Shown here one piece after another: positions 9,169 through 18,382 of a stretch of 64,000 nt of DNA; position 1 is the stretch's first letter, and each line of letters starts with the position of its first letter. The translations under genes were made by a program, and so were the position numbers. The notes beneath the pieces are model-generated. The model was not told the origin of the DNA. It ran no database searches and worked only from the letters and a program-made list of their open reading frames with translations. Where the stretch lies: positions 1 through 64,000 of the forward strand of contig CAYVIN010000007.1 in assembly GCA_964451375.1 (NCBI GenBank), given 5' to 3'. This DNA is from JAGXQV01 sp964451375. Lineage in GTDB: Bacteria; Pseudomonadota; Gammaproteobacteria; Burkholderiales; Sulfuricellaceae.

Positions 9169-11156
9169 CTACACGTTTGCCGCTTTGAACAATGGCTCCG
9201 CAAGCAGCCGTAAGGTAAACATCGTTCCCTCCCCGAGACTGCTTTCCACGCTGATGGCGCCACCGTAACGCGCCAGCAGGGTGTAGCTGATCGACAATCC
9301 CAGCCCGGTTCCCTGTTCGTTTTTGGTGGTGAAAAACGGGTCGAATATCCGCGTCAGATGTTCCGCCGCGATACCGACACCGCTGTCACGCACCGTAATG
9401 GTCACGCCCTTGTCCCCCCAATCCTGGGTCGCCAGGCTCAACATGCCGCCGTTCGGCATGGCGTGAATGGCGTTGGACAGCAGATTGATCAGCACCTGCT
9501 GCAATTCGTTACGGTTGATGTTGATGGTGCGGGTAGCGAGCGCTTCGTGCGCCACAGCGACATTCCCCTTGCTCAGCAGATGGCGCACCAGCACCAGGCT
9601 GTCGTCGAGCAGCGTATTCACATCGACCACCTCGACGTAACCGGCATATTCCGCCGGACGGGCAAACTGGAGCAATTTTGTGACGATTTGCTGAATGCGC
9701 CGGATTTGCTGGTTGATCAGGCGGACTTCCTCGCGCACCGGAGCTGCCGCAGGCCCCAGCAGTTCATTCATCAAATCCAGATTGCCCTGGATCACCGCCA
9801 CCGGATTGTTGATTTCATGCGCCACGCCGGCGGTAATTTCGCCGATTGCCGCGAGTTTGCCGACATCACCAGTTGACGCTGGGTTTCACGCAACAGGCGG
9901 TTACTTTCCTCCAGATCGACAGTGCGTTCCGCGACTTTGGCGTCCAGTTCCTCGGCCCACGCCGCCAATTCCCGGTTGCGTTGCTGCAATTGCCCGAGCA
10001 ACTCGTCGAGGTGGCGCGCCACCCTGCCGATTTCGTCATCCGACTGAACCGCGCCGGTACGCGCATCGAGGTCGCCGGATTCAACCGCCGAAATGGTCGC
10101 ATTCATCCGTTCAAGCGGCTGGAACACGGCGCGCGCCCAGCGCCACAACAGGCCGCCGCCCACCGCGCCAACCCCTATAAACAGCAGCACGACCACGGTC
10201 AGCGCCTGAACTTTGACGGCCTGAAACGGCGCTTCGAGAAAGCCGACATAGAGCATCCCAACCCGCTCGCCCCGGCTATCCAGGATGGGCTGGTACGCCG
10301 AGATATACCAGTCCTTCACCACAAAAGCCCGATCCAGCCAGGTTTCGCCGCGCTCCAGCACACGCTCCCGCACCACCTGCGATACTCGGGTGCCGAGGGC
10401 GCGCCGCTCCTCGAACAAGCGCACGTTGGTGGCGATACGCACATCGTCGAGAAACAGGGTCGCGGTGCCGTGACTGTCGGCAAGCAAAGCGCCGGGACGG
10501 TACACCAGGCTATTGATGGTATCGACGAAATCGAGGTTCTGGTTGAGCAACACCCCGCCTTCCAGCACTCCCAGACGCCGCCCGGCGCTGTCGAATACCG
10601 GAATCGCGGTATGGATCATCATCCCCCGCGTTTCGTCATGGCGCGCCGTGGGTGCGGCGTTGGGCGTCGCCACCAGCTCCAGGCGGGCGCGCTGCGCCAG
10701 TTCCGGGGCAATGTCGGCAAGCTGCACCACCGAGTAGATGTCGATGGCGGTTTTCCCGTACCCTGTCCAAGCGGAGCGCACCACCGGCCACTCACCGTCG
10801 CCGCCCGGTTCACCGAGAAAACGCAGGAAATCGAGTTTCAGTGCGGCCCGCTGATGATCCAGAAAGTCCTGCAACGACGCCTGTGCGCCCTCCTTCGTCA
10901 GACTCAGCGCGAGGACATGGGACTGGGCGAGGCTTTGGATGTCGCGACCAATCCGCTCCATCACCCGTTTGAAAAACTGATCCGCCACCGCCAGGTCGCT
11001 GTTTACCTTGAAAATCAGCAAGCGGTCGTAATAGGCGTTGCCCCAGTACAACAACAGGGTGAGCAGCGCAGTGAGCACCAGCAGCAACGGCAGCAGGGCC
11101 AGCGCCAGCAGTCTGGCGCGCACCGAGGTGCGTAGCGCAGTGAAATAGCCGCTCAC
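9169..11156 (-). pseudogene. Sensor histidine kinase next to fdn, one-base frameshift
   Basis: Two overlapping frames together make one membrane kinase of about 660 residues. The N-terminal part has a helix (LLALALLPLLLVLTALLTLL), a large periplasmic Cache-like region, a second helix (VVVLLFIGVGAVGGGLLWRW), HAMP and a coiled coil. The C-terminal part has the H-box (AHEINNPVAVIQGNLDLM), the N-box (LLSNAIHAMPNGG) and the G-boxes (RDSGVGIA, GTGLGLSI). The frames join at an A3 run (plus-strand TTT, 9855-9857). One extra base there restores AKLAAIGEITAGVAHEI exactly. The GTG at 11156 starts just after the stop of the NtrC-like regulator gene, so the two genes are coupled. It probably senses a signal controlling the divergent formate dehydrogenase operon. 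The break may be real or a sequencing error. Confidence 0.85.
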
Positions 11157-11160
11157 GCCG

Positions 11161-12566
11161 TCACACGCCCCATTCGGCGCATTTCCGTTCCAGGGTCTTG
11201 CGCGAAACTTCCAGACGCCGCGCCGCTTCCGACTTGTTGCCGCGCACCTCGCCAAGCACTTTCAGGATGTGGCGTTTTTCCACACTCGCCAGGGATTCTT
11301 CCGCAGCAGGCGGCGCAACCGCCTCGTCATTGTCTATTTGCACCGCTGCGCCGCCGATACAGGCCAGCGGAAAATAGCCGAGGATCAGCGAGCGCTCGAT
11401 GACATTACGCAATTCGCGCGCATTCCCCGGCCAGCCATAAGCACACATTTTTTCGAGCAAGGCGGATTCCATCGTCAGCGCCGCCATGCCCAACTGGGGG
11501 GAGAGCAAACGCATGAAATGACGGGCCAGCGGGGCGACATCCTCGGGACGCGCACGTAACGGCGGAATATGGATATTCATCACGTCAAGGCGGTAATATA
11601 AATCCTGGCGAAACTCCCCTGCCGCCACGGCCTGCCCGAGGTCACGGTTGGTTGCGGCAATCACCCGCACATCCACCGGGATTTCCCGCTCCGCGCCCAG
11701 CGGACGCACCTTGCGATCCTCCAGTACGCGCAGCAGCTTGCTTTGCAGGGCCAACGGCAATTCACCGACCTCATCGAGAAACAGGGTGCCGCCCTGCGCA
11801 TAAAAAAACAGTCCTTCCCGGGTTCCGGTCGCACCGGAAAATGCCCCTTTAGATGGCCGAACAATTCACTTTCAATCAACTGGGGAGCAATCGCGCCGCA
11901 ATTGATCGCCACGAAAGGCCGCGCCGCACGGGAACTCATCTGGTGCAGGGCGCGCGCCACCACCTCCTTGCCGGTGCCGGATTCGCCACCGATCAACACC
12001 GTGGAAGGCAACGGGGCCAAGCGCTGCACCAGGGCGCGGATTTCCTGGATGGCGGGCGAGATTCCCACCAGAAAGGGGTTGTCCTGCGCGATATCGGCGT
12101 GCCCCGCCATTTCGCGGCGCAACAGGAAATTCTCGCGCTTCAGGCGAGTCCGGTCGAAACAGCGCTCGATGGCGCTCATGATCTGGTCGATACGGAAGGG
12201 TTTCAGGATAAAATCCGCCGCCCCGCCGCGTAGCGCCCCGATGGCTGTTTCCATATCAGCAAAGGCGGTAATCAGGATCACATCCATCTGGTAGCCCTGG
12301 GCGCGCAATTCGTGCAGCCACGCCACGCCGGTCATGCCCGGCATCGCGATATCCAGCACGATCAAATCAAAGGGATACTGGGCAATCAACTGCGCCGCCG
12401 CCGCCACGCTGTCCGCCGCTTCCACCGAGCAGCGGCTGGCCAGCGCGCGAGTCAGGAAATTACGCATCCCCGGCTCGTCGTCAACCACCAGCACCGAATA
12501 ATCCGGCCACGACCAGAACGTTTCCGCATCCGGCCCGGCGGGTTGCCGTTCCAGTGATTCCACCAT
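11161..12566 (-). pseudogene. NtrC-family sigma-54 response regulator, one-base frameshift
   Basis: A receiver domain (phosphoacceptor Asp in FDLIVLDIAMPGMTG), an AAA+ sigma-54 activation domain (Walker A GESGTGKE, then ESELFGHLKG) and a Fis-type helix-turn-helix (NKSEAARRLEVSRKTLERK) together make about 468 residues. The frame breaks inside the sigma-54-contact GAFTGA loop, at a G4 run (plus-strand CCCC, 11844-11847). One more G restores KGAFSGATGTREGLFF and joins the two frames. The loop would then read GAFSGA, a conservative variant. The ATG at 12566 follows GGGGAA. It lies upstream of its kinase and divergent from a sigma-54-type promoter for fdnGHI, so I infer that it activates that operon. 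Confidence 0.87.
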
Positions 12567-12616
12567 GCCTTTTCCCCGTGGTAAGTATTCTTGCAGTTTG
12601 AACAGATTGGTATTTT

Positions 12617-12664
12617 TTGTCCACCCACAGCCTGGAACAGACTGGGCAACTGCGACAAATTGTC
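12617..12664. promoter_or_regulatory. Candidate enhancer (UAS) for the NtrC-like regulator
   Basis: Three TTGTC/GACAA elements lie here: TTGTC at 12617-12621, and the perfect palindrome GACAA-A-TTGTC at 12654-12664. They sit about 55-105 bases upstream of the -24 element of the fdn promoter, the usual distance for activator sites. This is assigned by position and symmetry only. Confidence 0.35.
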
Positions 12665-12718
12665 TATAACATACCACCAATAACAGATAACAACCTGATT
12701 TAAATAACAATCCATTAT

Positions 12719-12734
12719 CGGCACGGCAATTGCA
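12719..12734 (+). promoter_or_regulatory. Sigma-54 (RpoN) promoter of the fdn operon
   Basis: The sequence CGGCACGGCAATTGCA matches the -24/-12 consensus TGGCACG-N4-TTGCA, differing only in the first base. GG at 12720-12721 and GC at 12732-12733 have the required 12-base offset. Transcription would begin near 12745, giving a leader of about 50 bases before fdnG. Confidence 0.75.
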
Positions 12735-12793
12735 ATGTCTTCTGAGGCGACCGTTCCTGCGGTTGCATCAAAAAAACGTTACGGAGAGTGACC

Positions 12794-15700
12794 ATGCAAA
12801 TCAACCGACGCCAGTTCTTCAAGGTCTGCGCGGCGGGTGTCAGCACCTCCAGTCTCGCGGTTCTGGGCTTTGCGCCCGGCACGGCGCTGGCTGAGGCGCG
12901 CACCTTCAAGCTCGCGAGGACTACGGAGACCCGCAATACCTGCCCCTACTGTTCGGTAGGGTGCGGCATCCTGATCTACACCCTGGGCGACAAGTCGAAA
13001 AACGTCCACGGCAAAGTCATCCACATCGAGGGCGACCCGGATCATCCGGTCAATCGCGGTACGCTGTGCCCGAAAGGCGCGGGTCTGCTGGATTTCGTGC
13101 AAAGCCCCAACCGTCTGAAATTCCCCGAATATCGCGCGCCCGGCAGCAAGGAATGGACGAAGATTTCCTGGGATGACGCTTTTACCCGCATCGCCAAGCT
13201 GATGAAGGCTGACCGCGACGCCAATTTCGAGGCTAATAACAAGGATGGCGCGACGGTGAACCGCTGGTTGTCCACCGGTTTCCTCGCGGCTTCGGCTTCC
13301 AGCAACGAATCCGGCTATCTCACCCATAAGGTGGTGCGCAGCCTGGGAATGCTCGCATTCGACAACCAAGCGCGTGTCTGACACGGCCCGACGGTGGCAA
13401 GTCTTGCCCCGACGTTTGGCCGAGGAGCCATGACCAATCACTGGGTCGATATCAAGAATGCTGATCTGGTTCTCATCATGGGCGGCAATGCCGCTGAAGC
13501 GCATCCGTGCGGCTTCAAATGGGTGACTGAAGCAAAAGCCAAACGTGGCGCGAAGCTGGTGGTGGTTGACCCACGTTTTACCCGTTCGGCTGCGGTTTCC
13601 GATTTTTATGCGCCAATTCGCACCGGCACCGATATCGCCTTCCTGGGCGGGGTGATCAATTATTTGCTCAGCCACGACAAAATCCATCACGAATACGTGA
13701 GGAATTACACCGATTTCAGTTTCCTGGTGAAGGACGAGTTCGCCTTTGAAAACGGCCTGTTCTCGGGCTACGACGCGGAGAAACGCAAATACGACAAATC
13801 CACCTGGGGTTATCAGATCGGTTCGGACGGTTTCGCCAAAACCGACCCCACCCTGCAAGACCCGCGCTGCGTCTACAACCTGTTGAAGAAGCACTACTCA
13901 CGTTATACGACGGAGATGGTGAACCGGATTTGCGGCACACCGCCGGAGGCTTTCCTGAAAGTCTGCGAGATGATGGCGGAAACCGCCGCCGGCGACAAAA
14001 CCATGACCATCATGTATGCGCTGGGCTGGACACAACACTCGCAAGGCTCGCAGATGATCCGCACCGGTGCGATGCTGCAATTGCTGCTCGGCAATATCGG
14101 GGTGGCGGGCGGCGGGATGAACGCCTTGCGCGGCCACTCCAACATCCAGGGGTTGACCGACCTGGGGCTGCTCTCCAACCTGTTGCCCGGTTACATGACC
14201 CTACCGGGCGAGGCCGAGCAGGATTTTCAGTCTTATCTCGCCAAGCGTTCTCCCAAACCGCTGCGCCCCGGTCAATTGAGCTACTGGCAGAACTATCCGA
14301 AGTCCTTCGTCAGCACCATGAAGGCCTGGTACGGCGACGGCGCGACCAAGGACAACAACTGGGGTTATGATTTCCTGCCCAAGCTCGACAAGACGCACGA
14401 CATCCTGCAAGTGTTTGAAGACATGAACAACGGCAAGATGAGCGGCTATTTCTGCCAGGGCTTCAACCCGCTGGCATCCGCGCCGTGCAAGGTGAAAATC
14501 TCCGGCTCGCTGGCCAAACTCAAGTATCTGGTGGTGATCGACCCGCTGGCGACGGAAACCTCGGAATTCTGGCAGAACCACGGCGAATATAACGATGTCG
14601 ATCCATCCAAAATCCAGACTGAGGTATTCCGCCTGCCTTCCACCTGTTTTGCCGAGGAAAGCGGTTCGCTGGTGAACTCGGGGCGCTGGATGCAATGGCA
14701 CTGGAAAGCCGCCGAACCGCCCGCCGAGGCCCGCCCCGACCCGGAAATCATGGCCGGTATCTTCCTCAAGCTGAAAGCCATGTACCAGAAGGAAGGCGGC
14801 GTCTTTCCCGATCCCATTCTCAACCTCACCTGGAAATACAAGCAACCTGCGTCACCCGCTCCCGATGAGCTGGCGCGCGAGTTCTCGGGGCGCGCCATCA
14901 AGGACGTGACCGACCCCAAGGACGCCACCAAGGTACTGGTAAAAGCCGGCGATCAGTTGAACGGTTTCGCGGAATTGCGCGATGACGGCTCCACTGCCGG
15001 CGGCTGCTGGATATTCACCGGCAGTTGGTCGGAGAAGGGCAATCTGATGGCGCGGCGCGACAACGCCGACCCGTTCGGCATCGGCCAGACGCTGAACTGG
15101 GCCTACGCCTGGCCGGCGAACCGGCGGATCCTCTACAACCGCGCCTCCTGCGATCCGAGCGGCAAACCCTACGACCCGAAACGCAAGCTGATCGGCTGGG
15201 ACGCCGGTGCCGGCAAGTGGACAGGTTCGGACGTGCCGGACTTCAAGATCGATTCGGCGCCGGAAGACGGGATGAATCCGTTCATCATGAACCCGGAAGG
15301 GGTGGCGCGTTTCTTCGCCCTCGACAAGATGGCGGAAGGCCCGTTCCCCGAGCACTACGAGCCGATGGAATCGCCCCTGCCCAACAACCCCATGCACCCC
15401 GACAACCCCAAGGCCCGCGCCAATCCCGCGGTACGGGTATTCAAGGGGGATTGGGAGAGTTTCGGCAAGGTCGAGCAGTTTCCTTACGTGGGAACCACCT
15501 ACCGGCTCACCGAGCATTTCCATTTCTGGACCAAACATGTCCAGTCGTCGGCCATCGTCCAACCCGAGCATTTCGTCGAAATCGGCGAGGAACTCGCCAA
15601 GGAGAAGGGCATCAAGGCCGGCGACAAGGTGCGGGTGAAATCCATGCGCGGCTTCATCGTCGCCGTGGCGGTGGTGACCAAGCGCCTCCGCTCGCTCACC

Positions 15701-15865
15701 GTGGACGGCAAACGGGTGCATACCGTGGGCATTCCGCTGCACTGGGGATTCATGGGGGTGGCCAAAAACGGCTATCTCACCAATACGCTGACGCCCTTCG
15801 TCGGCGACGCGAATACCCAGACCCCGGAATTCAAATCGTTCCTGGTGAACGTGGAAAAGGTGTGA
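12794..15865 (+). CDS. fdnG: Formate dehydrogenase-N alpha subunit, selenocysteine-containing
   Basis: The catalytic Mo/W-bisMGD subunit that oxidises formate to CO2 in the periplasm, 1023 residues when the in-frame TGA at 13379-13381 is read as selenocysteine. Sec is residue 196, in ARV-Sec-HGPTVASLAP, the same position as in E. coli FdnG. The N terminus is a Tat signal (NRRQFFK). The [4Fe-4S] cysteines are C50, C53, C57 and C92 (CPYCSVGCG, LCPKG). The frame continues unbroken after the TGA into the molybdopterin and C-terminal cofactor domains. The ATG at 12794 has GGAG seven bases upstream. The gene heads fdnG-fdnH-fdnI and depends on selA, selB and selC downstream. A conventional caller will split it into two pieces. 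Confidence 0.97.
13379..13422 (+). promoter_or_regulatory. SECIS element for Sec insertion in fdnG
   Basis: Directly after the TGA, the mRNA can form a lower helix CGGCC/GGCCG (13384-13388 with 13418-13422) and an apical hairpin GGCAAGTCTTGCC (13396-13408) with GU at the tip. This is the bacterial SECIS shape recognised by the SelB C-terminal domain. Confidence 0.85.
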
Positions 15866-15875
15866 GGAGACGGAC

Positions 15876-16763
15876 ATGACACAATCACTCGATATCAAGG
15901 CCCGTTCCGCCACCACCACGCCGTCCCCCGGTGTGCGCCAGACGCTGGAGGTCGCCAAGCTCATCGACATTTCCAAATGCATCGGCTGCAAGGCCTGCCA
16001 GGTCGCCTGCATGCAATGGAACGATCTGAGCGACGAAGTGGGGAACAACGCGGGAGTCTACGACAACCCGCGCGTTCTCAGCGCGTCGTCGTGGACGGTG
16101 ATGCGCTATTCCGAAGTGGAAGTCCAGCAGGACAAGCTGGAATGGCTGATCCGCAAGGACGGTTGCATGCACTGCGCCGACCCGGGCTGCCTGAAGACCT
16201 GCCCGGCGCCGGGGGCGATCATCCAGCACGGCAACGGCATCGTCGATTTCCACCAGGAAAACTGCATCGGCTGCGGCTATTGCATCACCGGCTGCCCGTT
16301 CAACATTCCGCGCCTCTCCAGGAAGGACAGCAAGGCCTACAAGTGCACGCTGTGCTCCGACCGGGTGGCGGTGGGCCTGGAACCGGCCTGCGTGAAGACC
16401 TGCCCAACCGGCGCCATCGTGTTCGGCGCCAAGGAGGACATGACCCTGCACGCGGCGGGACGGGTCGCCGACCTCAAGTCGCGCGGCTATGCCAACGCCG
16501 GCCTGTACGACCCGCCAGGCGTGGGCGGCACACACGTCATGTACGTGCTGCAACATGCCGATCAGCCGGAGTTGTACGCCGGCCTGCCCAAGGAGCCGAG
16601 CATCAGCCCGCTGGTGAGCGTCTGGAAAGGCGTCACCAAGCCGCTGGCCAACGGCATCCTGGCGCTGGTGGCGCTGGGCAGCCTGTTCCACTACGTCACC
16701 AAGGGGCCTAACGAAGTCTCCGTGGAAACCGAGAAGGAGTGCGAAGATGAAACGCGACCCTAA
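15876..16763 (+). CDS. fdnH: Formate dehydrogenase-N beta subunit (iron-sulfur)
   Basis: A 295-residue electron-transfer subunit carrying four [4Fe-4S] clusters. The cysteine motifs are CIGCKACQVAC, CMHCADPGCLKTC, CIGCGYCITGC and CTLCSDRVAVGLEPACVKTC. A single C-terminal membrane helix (ILALVALGSLFHYVTKG) anchors it to the periplasmic face beside the gamma subunit. There is no signal peptide, as expected for export together with the Tat-bearing alpha subunit. The ATG at 15876 lies ten bases after the fdnG stop, behind a GAGGAGA site. Its last codons overlap the start of fdnI by 17 bases, which indicates translational coupling. Confidence 0.97.
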   Translation: MTQSLDIKARSATTTPSPGVRQTLEVAKLIDISKCIGCKACQVACMQWNDLSDEVGNNAGVYDNPRVLSASSWTVMRYSEVEVQQDKLEWLIRKDGCMHCADPGCLKTCPAPGAIIQHGNGIVDFHQENCIGCGYCITGCPFNIPRLSRKDSKAYKCTLCSDRVAVGLEPACVKTCPTGAIVFGAKEDMTLHAAGRVADLKSRGYANAGLYDPPGVGGTHVMYVLQHADQPELYAGLPKEPSISPLVSVWKGVTKPLANGILALVALGSLFHYVTKGPNEVSVETEKECEDETRP

Positions 16764-17367
16764 AGACCTGCAACGTTATACCGCGCAGGAACGCAGCAAT
16801 CACTGGGTGGTGGGGATATCCTTCATTCTCCTCGCCCTGTCCGGTCTGGCCCTGTTCCACCCGGCGTTCTGGCCGCTCACCCAGTTGTTCGGGGGCGGGG
16901 TCTGGACGCGCATCCTCCATCCCTACGTGGGAGTGCTGATGGGCTTGTCGTTCCTCGCGCTGGCGCTGCGCTTCTGGCGGCTCAACGTGATCACCCCGGT
17001 GGACAAGGAATGGCTGTCCCGCGCCCGGGAAATGGTGGACGGCGACGACCACAACATGCCCGAGGCCGGCAAATACAACGGCGGTCAAAAACTGCTGTTC
17101 TGGCTGCTGGCCGGCTGTATGGCGGTGCTGCTGGTTTCCGGCGTCGTGATGTGGCGGGCGTGGTTTGGCTTCCCGGTGGGGCTGGTGCGTTTGGCCTCGG
17201 TTCTCCACGCTGCCAGCGCGGCGTTCATGATTGGGCTGATCATCGTCCACACCTACGCCGCGATCTGGGTGAAAGGCACTATCCGCGCGATGTGGTACGG
17301 CACCGTCACCCGCGCTTGGGCCAGGCAGCATCACCCCGCCTGGTTCCGCGAAGTATCCGGCAAGTAG
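16747..17367 (+). CDS. fdnI: Formate dehydrogenase-N gamma subunit, cytochrome b556
   Basis: A 206-residue four-helix membrane cytochrome b that passes electrons from the beta subunit to quinone. The helices are at about residues 20-40, 55-75, 110-135 and 150-175. Conserved histidines include the N-terminal SNHWVVGISFILLALSGLAL, ILHPYVGVLMG, and VLHAASAAFMIGLIIVHTYA, consistent with two heme b groups. The start overlaps fdnH. The gene is followed by a strong G+C hairpin before fdhE, which may set the boundary of the highly expressed structural part of the operon. Confidence 0.96.
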   Translation: MKRDPKDLQRYTAQERSNHWVVGISFILLALSGLALFHPAFWPLTQLFGGGVWTRILHPYVGVLMGLSFLALALRFWRLNVITPVDKEWLSRAREMVDGDDHNMPEAGKYNGGQKLLFWLLAGCMAVLLVSGVVMWRAWFGFPVGLVRLASVLHAASAAFMIGLIIVHTYAAIWVKGTIRAMWYGTVTRAWARQHHPAWFREVSGK

Positions 17368-17388
17368 TCGCAAACCAACTGAAGCAAA

Positions 17389-17413
17389 GCGGGACAGGCG
17401 CGGCCTGTCCCGC
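17389..17413 (+). other. Intercistronic hairpin between fdnI and fdhE
   Basis: A perfect 11-base stem GCGGGACAGGC / GCCTGTCCCGC with a three-base loop. No T tract follows; instead the fdhE ribosome site (AAGGAG) comes at once. It is likely an mRNA stability or partial-attenuation element, not a full terminator. Confidence 0.6.
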
Positions 17414-17425
17414 CCAAGGAGAACC

Positions 17426-18349
17426 ATGACCGCAACCACCATCCTGCAACCCGGCCAGATCGAACACGCCGCCGGTGATATACCTGAATTGCGCTTGCCG
17501 CCGCGTGATCTGTTCGCGATACGGGCGCGCCGTCTCAAGAAACTCGCGCCAGGCCACAGTCTGGGTGATTTTCTGCGTTTTGCTAGTGCGTTGGCCGAAG
17601 CGCAACAAACCGAATTGGCGGCTTTTCCCGATACCCCCCTGCCGGATAACGCATTGCTGGAAAATTGCCGCCTCCACGCAATGCCCCCTCTTGCCCCGGC
17701 AGGCCGCCAGCGCGCCCCGCAGTGGCGCAGCGTCGCCCGCAATCTGGCTGATTTTCTGCACAACTCATCCCTGGTTCCGGTAAAAGACGCCTTCGCCGCG
17801 ATACGCGACGAGTCGGATGACTGGCTGGAAAATCAGGCTGACCAACTTCTGGCGTACGTGGCTGTGGATTTGAACAGCGCCTGCGCCCCGCTGATCGGTG
17901 CGGCCCTGCAAGTTTACTGGACGCATCTCGCCAATCGCTTGTTACCGCAGCAGGTAGCGCGCCCCGACATCCCCAGCCTGTGCCCGGTGTGCGGCGCTCA
18001 TCCGGTTGCTGCACTGGTGCATATCGGCAGCGGTGACGAAAGCGGCCTGCGCTACCTGCATTGCGCCTTGTGTGGTTCAGAGTGGCACGTGGTGCGCAGC
18101 AAATGCAGCAACTGTGACAACAGCAAGGATATCGCCTACTACAACGTGGAAGGCGACAGCGGCGCGGTACGCGCCGAAGCCTGCCCGGAATGCAACACTT
18201 ATCTCAAAGTGATGCAACGGGAACGCGACCCTGACCTTGATCCATTTTCCGACGACCTCGCCAGTCTGCCCCTTGACCTGCTGATGGGTGAACAAGGTTT
18301 TGGCCGTAGCGGCGTGAATTATTTCCTGCTGCACGGCGGCGAGGGTTGA
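17426..18349 (+). CDS. fdhE: Formate dehydrogenase accessory protein FdhE
   Basis: A 307-residue cytoplasmic maturation factor for respiratory formate dehydrogenases. It carries the family's paired rubredoxin-like metal sites: CPVCGAHP, CALCGSEWHVVRSKCSNC and CPECNTY in the C-terminal half. The N-terminal half is helical and poorly conserved, as usual. The ATG at 17426 follows AAGGAG. It lies 58 bases after fdnI and 33 bases before selA, which suggests it reads out from the fdn operon through the hairpin at 17389. FdhE is known to interact with the catalytic subunits during Tat-dependent assembly. Confidence 0.95.
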   Translation: MTATTILQPGQIEHAAGDIPELRLPPRDLFAIRARRLKKLAPGHSLGDFLRFASALAEAQQTELAAFPDTPLPDNALLENCRLHAMPPLAPAGRQRAPQWRSVARNLADFLHNSSLVPVKDAFAAIRDESDDWLENQADQLLAYVAVDLNSACAPLIGAALQVYWTHLANRLLPQQVARPDIPSLCPVCGAHPVAALVHIGSGDESGLRYLHCALCGSEWHVVRSKCSNCDNSKDIAYYNVEGDSGAVRAEACPECNTYLKVMQRERDPDLDPFSDDLASLPLDLLMGEQGFGRSGVNYFLLHGGEG

Positions 18350-18382
18350 TCCATCTCTTTCCAATTTCAGGGAACGTCTATC

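Noticed and set aside
12788..13381. A short truncated formate dehydrogenase ending at the TGA
   Set aside because: The frame continues after TGA with the exact Sec-site sequence, and a SECIS, selA, selB and selC are present. It is a full selenoprotein.
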